A DNA stretch of 64,000 nt, taken from assembly GCF_009659535.1 (NCBI RefSeq), contig NZ_VJZZ01000017.1, positions 1-64,000 on the forward strand. Direction: 5' to 3'. Position numbers and translations under genes: made by a program. The notes beneath the pieces are model-generated. The model was given only the letters and a program-made list of their open reading frames with translations, was not told the origin of the DNA and searched no databases. Within the stretch, counting starts at the first letter, position 1; the number at the start of each line of letters is the position of its first letter. Of the stretch, positions 1 through 7,231 are shown piece by piece. The stretch comes from Aggregicoccus sp. 17bor-14. GTDB taxonomy: Bacteria; Myxococcota; Myxococcia; Myxococcales; Myxococcaceae.

Positions 1-125
1 TCGAGGGCGTGGACGTTTTGCGCCCACGCCTCTGCGCACCCCTTCGACATAAAACCCAGCCCCGCTCCCGTCCTCCCTCGGGACTCCTCCTCACTCCCTC
101 GGGCTGAAACGGCGAAACACGAGTC

Positions 126-150
126 TGGGAAAGGGAAAGGGTGAGGGACG
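126..150. repeat. Degenerate copy of the dispersed stem-loop repeat
   Basis: A G-rich stretch ending in GGGTGAGGGA matches the tail of the repeat that recurs near 4980, 5991, 9345, 38580 and 40550. The paired CCCTCTCCC arm is missing, so this is at most a decayed or partial copy. It lies just beyond the stop codon of the leftward GST gene. The rest of bases 1-156 shows no gene. Confidence 0.35.
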
Positions 151-156
151 TACGCC

Positions 157-816
157 CTAGTCCCGGTCCGGCGCCCCGAGCGGGAAGTACTTCCGGAACG
201 GCCGCGCCTCGTCCACGGCGCGCGCGACGGAGGGCCGCGCGAGCAGGCGCTTGCGGTAGGCGCGCACGTGCGGGAACTGCTCGCCGATGGGCTGGGTCCA
301 GTCCGCGTAGAAGAGGAAGGGCGCGGCGGCGCAGTCGGCGAGGCTGAAGGTGCTGCCCGCGGCCCACTCGCGCTTGGCCATCACCTTCTCGAGCCACGCA
401 TAGGAAGTCTCCAGCATCGCGCGCGCTTCGGCCACGCCGTGCGGGTCGCGCACGGACTCGGGGCGCAGCCGGTCGAACACCACCTTCTGCTGCGGGGTGG
501 AGACGTAGTTGTCGAAGAAGCGGTCCATCATCCGCACCTCGAGCGCCTCGCGCGGGTCCGGCGGCAGCAGGCGCACCGGGCCCGGGTGGTAGAGGTCGAG
601 GTACTCGATGATGCAGGTGGCCTCGAGCACCGTGCGCTCTCCGTCCACGAGCACGGGGAAGCGCTTGTGGGGCGAGCGCGCCGCGAGCTCCTTCGCGTAG
701 GGGGCGTCGGGCCCGCCCACCAGGAGCCGCTCGAAGGGCGTACCGTTCTCGTAGAGCGCGATGAGCGCCTTCTGGGAGTAGGACGAGAAGGGGTGGGCGA
801 AGAGCTGCAGGGCCAT
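157..816 (-). CDS. Glutathione S-transferase family protein
   Basis: A 219-aa protein with the two-domain GST layout. The N-terminal thioredoxin-like half (about residues 1-80) carries the F-P-V-L-V-D segment near residue 53 and the E-A-T-C-I-I-E-Y glutathione-site segment near residue 64. An all-helical C-terminal half follows, including the F-S-L-A-D-C motif near residue 157. Such enzymes conjugate glutathione or reduce small electrophiles in the cytoplasm; the substrate cannot be read from sequence. AGGAGA precedes the ATG. It is a single gene with no obvious operon partner. Confidence 0.9.
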   Translation of the reverse strand: MALQLFAHPFSSYSQKALIALYENGTPFERLLVGGPDAPYAKELAARSPHKRFPVLVDGERTVLEATCIIEYLDLYHPGPVRLLPPDPREALEVRMMDRFFDNYVSTPQQKVVFDRLRPESVRDPHGVAEARAMLETSYAWLEKVMAKREWAAGSTFSLADCAAAPFLFYADWTQPIGEQFPHVRAYRKRLLARPSVARAVDEARPFRKYFPLGAPDRD

Positions 817-891
817 GGGGGATTCTCCTGGAGGGGCAGACTACCGGTTACACAGCGGCGACGAACGGGCCCCGCGCAAATCGACAGCGCG

Positions 892-1851
892 CTACTCCGT
901 GCCCCACCAGGCCTCCGCGAGTCCCTCCAGGGTGTCGCAGCCGGGAGGCGGCGGCACGGTCTCCAGGTACCAGCGCAGGTTGCTGTAGCGGTGCAGCAGT
1001 GCGAAGGCGAGCGCGCGCCGGCGCACGGCCCGAGGCAGCGCTCCGTCCGGCCACCCGTAGCCCTCGCAGAAGGCGCGCAGCAGCGCGGGCTCGCCGCCCG
1101 AGAGGAACACGCCCACCGAGGCGAGCTCGTAGTCGGGATGGCCCTGCATCGCGGGCTCGAAGTCGAAGAGCCCGCTGAGCGTCCAGCGCCCCGCTGCGTC
1201 CGCCTGGACCAGGGTGTGAGCGCGCATCACCTCGGTGTGCAGCAGCGCGGTGGGCGCCGCGCTCTCGGGTTGTGCGAGCGTGCGCTCGAGGAAGCCCGGA
1301 ATCTGCAGCAGCCACGCGTCGGCGAGCCCGCGCGAGCGCTGGCGCTCCACGCACCCCTCGCGCTGTGTCCGCACGAAGCGCTCCCAGCTGCCGTGAGGCG
1401 GCGGCACGTCGAGAGGCGGCAGCGCGTGCAGGCGCGCGAGCGCCGCACCCAGTTGCGCGAGCAGCGCCTCGCGCTGGGCAACAGGGATGCGGGGCCACGC
1501 CTCCTCGAGCGACACGCCGGGCAGCTGGCTCATCACGAGATAGGGCCAGCCCTCCAGCGTCCCGCTCGCGCGCAGCGTCGGCGTGGGCACGCCGAGCCGT
1601 CCGTCCACGTGCGCGAGGACGCGCGCCTCGGTGTGCGCTCCCTCCGCAAACGGAGGCGCGAAGAGCTTCACCACGTGCGCCTCGCCCACCGCGAACACGA
1701 TGGCGTTGCCCGCGGGGTACTTGCGGCGCGGAACGTCGAGCGGCAGGCCGTGGCGCGCACACAGCTCCGCGACGGCCGCCTCGTAGGGCGCCGCGTGGCG
1801 CAGGTGCTGGTAGTAGTGCGCGGCGCTCGGGACTTCGGGAAGCAGGGGCAT
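892..1851 (-). CDS. APH-like phosphotransferase (aminoglycoside/choline kinase fold)
   Basis: A 319-aa kinase-fold protein. ATP-binding K62 lies in the segment V-V-K-L-F, an E-A-R-V-L helix follows, and the hinge reads Y-L-V-M-S-Q-L. The usual APH catalytic loop HGDxxxxN appears here as H205-T-E207-V-M-R-A-H212, with Glu where the catalytic Asp normally stands. The later metal-binding segment is D230-F-E. The substrate is unknown: it could be an antibiotic, a sugar, or nothing if it is a pseudokinase. The ATG at 1851 was chosen because the upstream extension is Arg/Pro/Ala-rich and low in complexity. Confidence 0.75.
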   Translation of the reverse strand: MPLLPEVPSAAHYYQHLRHAAPYEAAVAELCARHGLPLDVPRRKYPAGNAIVFAVGEAHVVKLFAPPFAEGAHTEARVLAHVDGRLGVPTPTLRASGTLEGWPYLVMSQLPGVSLEEAWPRIPVAQREALLAQLGAALARLHALPPLDVPPPHGSWERFVRTQREGCVERQRSRGLADAWLLQIPGFLERTLAQPESAAPTALLHTEVMRAHTLVQADAAGRWTLSGLFDFEPAMQGHPDYELASVGVFLSGGEPALLRAFCEGYGWPDGALPRAVRRRALAFALLHRYSNLRWYLETVPPPPGCDTLEGLAEAWWGTE

Positions 1852-1932
1852 GGCGGACCGCGCACAGCGTGCCCCCGGAGCCCGCGGTCGCACAACCCGC
1901 CCCCGCATTCCAGGGGGGATGAAGGTCCCCCC

Positions 1933-2814
1933 TCACCCCGCTCGCAGCGCCGCGCGCACTCCGGGCAGCAGCCGCTCCCGCGCGGTCGCGTCTTCCCCCT
2001 CCTGCAGCGCTACGTACAGCGACTGCAGGAAGCCGAGCACGTCATGCCGGCGCGCGAGCCCCGCGGAGGTCTTCAGCGCCTGCATCCCGCCAGGCAGCGC
2101 CGTGACGCGCGAGAGCCACGCGGTCCACTCCGCGGGTGTGTAGAGCCCCTTGCTCGCGATGGCGAAGACCGGGCGCGCAAGGCGCCCCGGCTCTCCGAAC
2201 ACGTAGGCGTGGCCTCCCGCCGGGGCCACCTGCACCGCGAGCGCCTCCAGCATCCGGTCGGCCTGCGAGCGCGTGAGGGCCGGGTGCATCGCGAGCTGCA
2301 GGAGAAGATCTGCCCCGTGCGCCACGCCGTGGCGCCAGCCGCTGCGCTCCTCGAAGCCCCGGTAGTCGCGCACGCGCGAGAGCGACTGCGCCGCCGCCTC
2401 CACCAGGCGCTCGCGCTCCTCCGGCGTGAGGAAGGGCTGCAGCCGGTCCACCCGCGCGACCTCCGAGAGCACGAGCGCGCTGAAGGGCTGGCGGAAGCCC
2501 ACCGCATCCGTGCGCGAGAGCTCAGGCAGCAGCCGCACGTAGAGCGCGTGCACCGTGGGCACGGAGAGCAGCTTCCCGCGCATCCACGTGGAGAGCGCCT
2601 CGAAGGCCACCTCGTCGCGCAGCAGCGGGTCGGGTGAGCCGAGGCAGTCCACCAGCGCGAGCGCGAGCGCCTCGCGGCGTGCGGGCTCCTTCACCTCGAA
2701 GCCCGCGACCTTCAGCGCTTGCAGCGAGCTGCGTGTCTCGCCGCGCGGCGGGCACGCGGCGCGCGCACCGAGGGGAAGCAGGAGCAGGGCGGCGAGCAGG
2801 AGGGGCTTCGTCAT
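1933..2814 (-). CDS. Exported DUF2785 family protein
   Basis: A 293-aa protein beginning with a signal peptide (M-T-K-P-L followed by a Leu/Ala core, with a likely cut after A-R-A near residue 19). The body is alpha-helical and contains D-Y-R-G-F near residue 153 and W-R-H-G-V-A-H-G-A-D-L-L just after it. That pattern is characteristic of DUF2785, a family of unknown function. It therefore probably acts in the periplasm or at the envelope. It is divergent from the RuvC-like gene at 2936, with about 120 bases between the two starts. Confidence 0.8.
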   Translation of the reverse strand: MTKPLLLAALLLLPLGARAACPPRGETRSSLQALKVAGFEVKEPARREALALALVDCLGSPDPLLRDEVAFEALSTWMRGKLLSVPTVHALYVRLLPELSRTDAVGFRQPFSALVLSEVARVDRLQPFLTPEERERLVEAAAQSLSRVRDYRGFEERSGWRHGVAHGADLLLQLAMHPALTRSQADRMLEALAVQVAPAGGHAYVFGEPGRLARPVFAIASKGLYTPAEWTAWLSRVTALPGGMQALKTSAGLARRHDVLGFLQSLYVALQEGEDATARERLLPGVRAALRAG

Positions 2815-2935
2815 GCGCGCCGCAACCGCCTGCCCCGGAGGCCATTCCCGCGGGGGTGAGCGCGGGCACGGTGCAGGACAGTGGCCTCGTCCCCGGGTCG
2901 TGCGCAGACTCGGCGGGAGGCGGGAGGCGCGCGCG

Positions 2936-3427
2936 ATGTCCGAGCAGGTGCAGGAGGGGGAGCCCGGGCTGCTCGCGGTGGACCTGGGCCTGCGCGCGGG
3001 GCTCGCGCGCTACGGGCGAGACGGGCGGCTGCGCTGGTACCGCTCGCAGAACTTCGGCACGCAGACGCGGCTCAAGCGCGCGGTGCCGCAGGTGGTGCTC
3101 GCCGCGCAGCCGCTCGGCTTCATCGCCCTGGAGGGCGGCGGTGCGGTGGCGGACGTGTGGGAGCGCGAGGCGCTGCGCCAGGCGCTCCCGGTGCTGCGCG
3201 TACAGGCGCACGACTGGCGCCCGCGGCTGCTGCTGCCGCGCGAGCAGCGAGGCTCGGAGGTGGCGAAGCGCGCGGCGGACGGGCTCGCGCGCCGGGTCAT
3301 CGAGTGGAGCGAGGCCCCGCGCCCCACCAGCCTGCGCCACGACGCCGCGGAGGCCATCCTCGTCGGGCTGTGGGCCGTGCTGGAGCTGGGCTGGCTCGCG
3401 GCGCTGCCCGCCCCGCTGCGACGGTGA
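2936..3427 (+). CDS. RuvC/RNase H-fold protein, candidate nuclease
   Basis: A 163-aa protein, near the size of RuvC (about 170 aa). Acidic residues sit where RuvC-type nucleases place their metal ligands: D16 in L-L-A-V-D-L-G, E66 in F-I-A-L-E-G, and D136 and E139 in H-D-A-A-E-A-I-L, comparable to the D-A-A-D-A-L-A motif of RuvC. A basic helix (K/R near 100-121) lies between. The family assignment is inference from motif order. No ruvA or ruvB is adjacent, so it is not the usual resolvase operon. The ATG at 2936 precedes the conserved first strand. It converges on the EamA gene. Confidence 0.6.
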   Translation: MSEQVQEGEPGLLAVDLGLRAGLARYGRDGRLRWYRSQNFGTQTRLKRAVPQVVLAAQPLGFIALEGGGAVADVWEREALRQALPVLRVQAHDWRPRLLLPREQRGSEVAKRAADGLARRVIEWSEAPRPTSLRHDAAEAILVGLWAVLELGWLAALPAPLRR

Positions 3428-3428
3428 G

Positions 3429-4283
3429 CTACCCTCGCGGCCAGCCGAGCAGCACCGCGCCGAGCACCACCAGCACCACGCCCGCGAGCTGGCGCGCCGA
3501 GAGTCGCTCTCCCTGCAGCGCCCCGAGGCCGACGGCAAACGCGATGGACGTGTTGCGCAGGGTGAGCACCGCGCCCGCGTTGCTGTGCACCAGGGCCATC
3601 AGCATGAGCGAGAAGGACAGCGTGCACACCGCGCCCGCCACGGCGACGAGCAGCGGGCGGGCCAGGAGCTTTCGCCAGAGCGGCGCCCAGCCTCCTCCCG
3701 CGCGCACGCGCAGCAGCACCATGGGCGGCAGGGCCACCGCCATGGAGACGGCGAAGACGGCGGGCGGCTGCGCCCCTTCGGAGAGCGCGCGCTTGTAGCC
3801 GAGGTTGTAGGCGGCGATGCACGCGCCGCTCGCCAGCGCCCACAGCACCCCGCGCGCCACGCCCGGAGCGGGCCTGCGCAGGTTCATCACGCCCAGGCCC
3901 AGCGCCACGCAGCCTGCGCCCAGCACGGCGCCCGGCCACAGCCGCTCGCCCAGCCACAGCACCGAGGCGGGCCACACCAACAGCAGCGCCCCGCCGCGCG
4001 CGACGGCGTACGCGAGCCCGAGCGGCGCGCTGCGCAGGGAGAGCGCGAGCGTCAGCAGGTAGGCGCAGTCGAGCAGCCCCGAGGCCAGCGTCCACGCGAG
4101 CGCGCGCGGCGTGGCGAAGGCCGCCCCGTGCAGCCCGAGTGCCCACAGTCCTCCGCACACCACCGCCACGGCGATGACGCCCACCAGCGCAGAGTCCGGG
4201 TCGCCGTGGTGCTTGAGCAGCGCATTCCACGTGGCGTGGAAGAGCGCGGAGGCGAGCACGAGGGCGAGGGCGAGGGGCTCCAC
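3429..4283 (-). CDS. EamA/DMT-family transporter
   Basis: A 284-aa integral membrane protein with about ten hydrophobic segments and an internal repeat, the size and pattern of drug/metabolite-transporter (EamA) permeases. The first segment contains F-H-A-T-W-N-A-L, typical of this family near the N-terminus, and the second half ends with L-A-G-V-V-L-V-V-L-G-A-V-L-L-G. These proteins export or import small metabolites at the inner membrane; the substrate is unknown. The start is a GTG. The stop lies one base from the convergent RuvC-like gene. Confidence 0.85.
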   Translation of the reverse strand: MEPLALALVLASALFHATWNALLKHHGDPDSALVGVIAVAVVCGGLWALGLHGAAFATPRALAWTLASGLLDCAYLLTLALSLRSAPLGLAYAVARGGALLLVWPASVLWLGERLWPGAVLGAGCVALGLGVMNLRRPAPGVARGVLWALASGACIAAYNLGYKRALSEGAQPPAVFAVSMAVALPPMVLLRVRAGGGWAPLWRKLLARPLLVAVAGAVCTLSFSLMLMALVHSNAGAVLTLRNTSIAFAVGLGALQGERLSARQLAGVVLVVLGAVLLGWPRG

Positions 4284-4453
4284 GGCTGCTTCATCGCACG
4301 CGCGCGCACGGAATGGGGCGCCTGCGGGGGCGGGGCCTCCCCGCGGGTGCGCGGGGACCCGGTGGGCGGCCGCGGACCCGGGCCCCGCACGCGCAACCCC
4401 CGGTCGCCACGGCCGTGAGGGCGCTGGACCGCAACTTGAAAGAGGTTGCTGAC

Positions 4454-4945
4454 ATGAGCGCTCCCAAGGTGCTGATCGCGGACGACGACGAGGTGATGCT
4501 GCGCGCGCTGGAGCGTCAGGCGCTCAAGCACGGGCTGCGGCCTATCACCGCGAGCGAGGGCCAGGTGCTGGAGCTCGCGCTCGAGCACCGCCCGGCGGTG
4601 GTGGTGCTGGACATCCACCAGCGCGGCTTCGACGGGCGAGACGTGCTCGCGCAGCTCAAGCGCGCGCCGGAGATGCGGCGCACCGAGGTGGTGGTCATCA
4701 GCGGGCAGGAGGAGCCGAGCACGCAGGCGGAGTGCCTCATGCTCGGAGCGGCGGCCTTCCAGCGCAAGCCGGTGGAGTGGAGCTTCATGGAGGAGGTGGC
4801 GCGGCTCGCGCGGCAGGTGAGCGCGGGCGCGAGCGAGGCCTCCTGGCTGGAGGCCTTCGGCGGCGGAGGCGACCTCGCGCTGATCGAGATCGAAGAGTCC
4901 TCGCCGTCGTCGATCGAAGTGCTCCCCTGGGTCGCAGAGGAGTAG
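4454..4945 (+). CDS. Single-domain response regulator (CheY-like receiver)
   Basis: A 163-aa receiver protein. The acidic pocket is D10-D11-D12, the phospho-acceptor is D53 in V-V-V-L-D-I, the switch Ser is S83 in V-V-I-S-G-Q, and the conserved Lys is K105 in F-Q-R-K-P. The tail after about residue 125 is short and acidic with no DNA-binding or enzymatic domain, so it probably acts by protein contact. No histidine kinase is next to it. GAAAGAGG lies upstream of the chosen ATG. The longer upstream reading frame is composed mainly of Gly, Pro and Arg. Confidence 0.9.
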   Translation: MSAPKVLIADDDEVMLRALERQALKHGLRPITASEGQVLELALEHRPAVVVLDIHQRGFDGRDVLAQLKRAPEMRRTEVVVISGQEEPSTQAECLMLGAAAFQRKPVEWSFMEEVARLARQVSAGASEASWLEAFGGGGDLALIEIEESSPSSIEVLPWVAEE

Positions 4946-4978
4946 CGATAACGGCGAAGTGCAGCCCCCGGGCGAAGC

Positions 4979-5019
4979 TGTCCCCTCGCCCTTTGGGAGC
5001 GGGTCAGGGTGAGGGAAGG
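4979..5019 (+). repeat. Dispersed stem-loop repeat, copy 2
   Basis: A copy of the recurrent intergenic element: GTCCCCTC, an imperfect arm, TTT, a GGGAGCGGG arm, then AGGGTGAGGGA. The stem has mismatches compared with copies 3 to 6. It lies between the ends of the convergent response-regulator and cysteine-synthase-like genes, where it may help terminate transcription. Confidence 0.7.
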
Positions 5020-5028
5020 TCGAACGAC

Positions 5029-5952
5029 TCAGCGCCCGCGATACACGTCCGTGCTCAGGTACTTGAGCCCCGAGTCACACACCAGCGTGGCGACTCGTGC
5101 ACCTGGCCCCAGCTTCTCGGCGACGCGCAGCGCCGCGACCACGTTGGCGCCGGAGGAGGTCCCCGCGAACAGCGCCTCCTCGCGCGCGAGCCGCCGGGTC
5201 ATCTCCTTCGCGTCTGCGGTGGAGACCGGAAGGAGCTCGTCCACGAGCGAGGGGTCCCACAGCGGCGGCGTGTAGCCGATGCCCACGCCCTCGATCTTGT
5301 GCGGCCCCGCCGCGCCGCCGCTCAGCACGGCAGACTCCGCGGGCTCCACGGCGACGATGCGCACGCGGGGGTTGTGGCGCTTGAGCACCGAGGCCACGCC
5401 GCGCAAGGAGGCCGCGGTGCCCACGCTGTGCACGAAGGCATCGACCTGGCCTCCGCTCTGCCGCCACAGCTCCTCGCCGAGCGCCGCGTAGCCCGCGATG
5501 CTGTCCGTGTTGTGCAGCTGGTCCGTCCAGTAGGTGTGGGGCTCCTGGCTGAGGCGGCGCGCGGTCTCGATCATGTCGAGGATGAGCTTCTTCGTGGTGA
5601 GCCCGCCCTCGCTCGGCACCAGCGTCAGCTCGGCGCCGAGCGCGACCATGTGGTCGCGCTTCTCCTGGCTGAAGGCATCCGAGGTGACGATGCGCAGCCG
5701 GTAGCCGCGCGCGGCGCACACCAGTGCGAGTGAGGTGCCGGTGCTGCCGCCGGTGTACTCGACGACGGTGCCTCCAGGCCGCAGGCGTCCGTCCTCCTCG
5801 GCCTGGCGGATGACCGCCTCCGCCATGCGGTCCTTCATGCTGCCGGTGGGATTCTCCCACTCGAGCTTCACGAGCACCTGTGCGCCTCCCGAGGGGACGA
5901 CGCGGCGCAGCTGCACCAGGGACGTGTTTCCGATCGCTCCGAGGATGTCCAT
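5029..5952 (-). CDS. Cysteine synthase family PLP-dependent enzyme
   Basis: A 307-aa fold-type II PLP enzyme. K40 in N-P-T-G-S-M-K-D-R is the expected Schiff-base lysine. The substrate-binding T-G-G-S-T-G-T-S loop follows near residue 67, and the Gly-rich phosphate-binding segment S-V-G-T-A-A-S-L lies near 176. The length fits O-acetylserine sulfhydrylase or cystathionine beta-synthase-like enzymes, which make cysteine or cystathionine from activated serine. The exact donor cannot be decided by eye. Start ATG at 5952. It is not next to cysE. Confidence 0.85.
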   Translation of the reverse strand: MDILGAIGNTSLVQLRRVVPSGGAQVLVKLEWENPTGSMKDRMAEAVIRQAEEDGRLRPGGTVVEYTGGSTGTSLALVCAARGYRLRIVTSDAFSQEKRDHMVALGAELTLVPSEGGLTTKKLILDMIETARRLSQEPHTYWTDQLHNTDSIAGYAALGEELWRQSGGQVDAFVHSVGTAASLRGVASVLKRHNPRVRIVAVEPAESAVLSGGAAGPHKIEGVGIGYTPPLWDPSLVDELLPVSTADAKEMTRRLAREEALFAGTSSGANVVAALRVAEKLGPGARVATLVCDSGLKYLSTDVYRGR

Positions 5953-5990
5953 GCGCCCTCAGGTATCGAGGGCCGGAGACATTACGGCAA

Positions 5991-6028
5991 GTCCCCTCTC
6001 CCTCTGGGAGAGGGCCACGGTGAGGGAC
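5991..6028 (+). repeat. Dispersed stem-loop repeat, copy 3
   Basis: A perfect 9-bp stem, CCCTCTCCC at 5994-6002 and GGGAGAGGG at 6006-6014 with loop TCT, is followed by the conserved tail GGTGAGGGA. It lies just downstream of the stop of the leftward gene 6044-7006 and upstream of the cysteine-synthase-like gene, so in the leftward transcript it could act as a terminator hairpin. Confidence 0.85.
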
Positions 6029-6043
6029 TGGCTTTCGGAGCTC

Positions 6044-7006
6044 TTACGGAAAGCGCACGAGCACGGAGGCGCTCGTGGGCCCGAGCAGGACCACGGGCTT
6101 TCCGGTGCGCGCACTGCGCGCGGAGTGCCGATCCGACCAGAGCAGGTAGCCGCCGCCCGCGAGCAGGCCCGCGCCCACGATGCCGCTCGCGAGCGAGAGG
6201 CGCTGGCGGGAGTCGGCGCGCTCGCGCAGCTGCGTGGCCTCCGCGAGGTCCGGTAGCTGGTAGCCGCGGTCGCCGTGCAGGGCATCGAGCGAGTCGAGGG
6301 CCTGGTTGGCCTGGTGCAGGAAGAGGCCCGAGGCGCCGAGCGCGAACGCACCGGCGACGACGCCGCCGATGCCCGTGGGCGTGCGCCACGAGCGCGGCGG
6401 CCCGGCGGGAGCGGGCGGGGTGACGGCGGCGACGGGAGCGCTCGCGGCGGGGGTGACGGTGGGGGCCGGAGGGGGCTCGGGCTTGGGGTCCTCGGCGACG
6501 AGCGGGGCGATCTCCACGGGGTTGAGGTCGACCTGGGCGAGCAGCTCCTCGACGCTGCGGCGCACGTAGGCGGCAGTGGACTCGCCGCGCTTGCGCTTCA
6601 CGGGGAGCTCCTTCGAGGTGGCGGTGCCCATCCGCTCGACGATGAGCGCGCGCACGAACGGGGTGCGCGCGAAGGGGGCGAGCGTGATGAGCAGCGCGCG
6701 CGCGGCCTGGGTGGAGCGGGCGAGGCGGGTGAGGCACTGCTCGGGCTCGGCCTGGCCGGCGCAGGACTGCTCGGGCTCCTTGGCGAGGAACTCGCGCACG
6801 GCGGTGGAGCTGGTGAGCTCGACGTCGCGCTTGGCGACGACGGTGGCGCAGGTAGCAGCGAGGTTCTCGGCTTCGGCGCCGGCCTCGCCCACGATGACGC
6901 ACGGGTGCAGCGCGATGGTCTCGGGCGTGGGGGCGGCAGCGGCGCTCGGCGCGGCGAGCGCGGCGCACAGCAGGGTGCAGACGAGGATGAAGCGCGAGGT
7001 GATCAC
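6044..7006 (-). CDS. Exported protein of unknown function with C-terminal membrane segments
   Basis: A 320-aa protein that I do not recognise. It has a signal peptide (residues 1-25, ending A-A-A-A-P), then an N-terminal domain to about residue 175 with several Cys. A Pro/Ala/Glu-rich linker spans about 175-215. Two hydrophobic segments flank a helical stretch, near 225-245 (G-I-G-G-V-V-A-G-A-F-A-L) and near 280-297. The architecture resembles myxobacterial surface-anchored proteins, but no catalytic motif is visible. The start is taken as the GTG at 7006, immediately before the signal peptide; no strong ribosome-binding site is visible. It is divergent from the lipoprotein gene at 7232. Confidence 0.65.
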   Translation of the reverse strand: MITSRFILVCTLLCAALAAPSAAAAPTPETIALHPCVIVGEAGAEAENLAATCATVVAKRDVELTSSTAVREFLAKEPEQSCAGQAEPEQCLTRLARSTQAARALLITLAPFARTPFVRALIVERMGTATSKELPVKRKRGESTAAYVRRSVEELLAQVDLNPVEIAPLVAEDPKPEPPPAPTVTPAASAPVAAVTPPAPAGPPRSWRTPTGIGGVVAGAFALGASGLFLHQANQALDSLDALHGDRGYQLPDLAEATQLRERADSRQRLSLASGIVGAGLLAGGGYLLWSDRHSARSARTGKPVVLLGPTSASVLVRFP

Positions 7007-7231
7007 GAGGTCTCGCCGGAGCAGGTGGTGAGCGAGTGCGGACCGTACTCGCGCGAGCGGAGCGCTGGAAGATTTCTCCGGCGCCCTCGGGTGCGTCGAC
7101 GGTGTCGAAGCAAAATTACGGCAGCACGGGTGCACGTGCAGTGCGCAGCGGCCACGAACTTTCGGACGCCGCGAGCCGCGTGCTATGCGCGCAGGCTGCA
7201 CGCTGGACCAACACAAGCGCGGAGCACTTCG

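Noticed and set aside
268-2637. Long plus-strand open frame of 789 codons
   Set aside because: It runs antisense to the GST, APH-like and DUF2785 genes, is dominated by Arg, Ala, Gly and His, and has no family pattern. Long shadow frames are expected in very GC-rich DNA.
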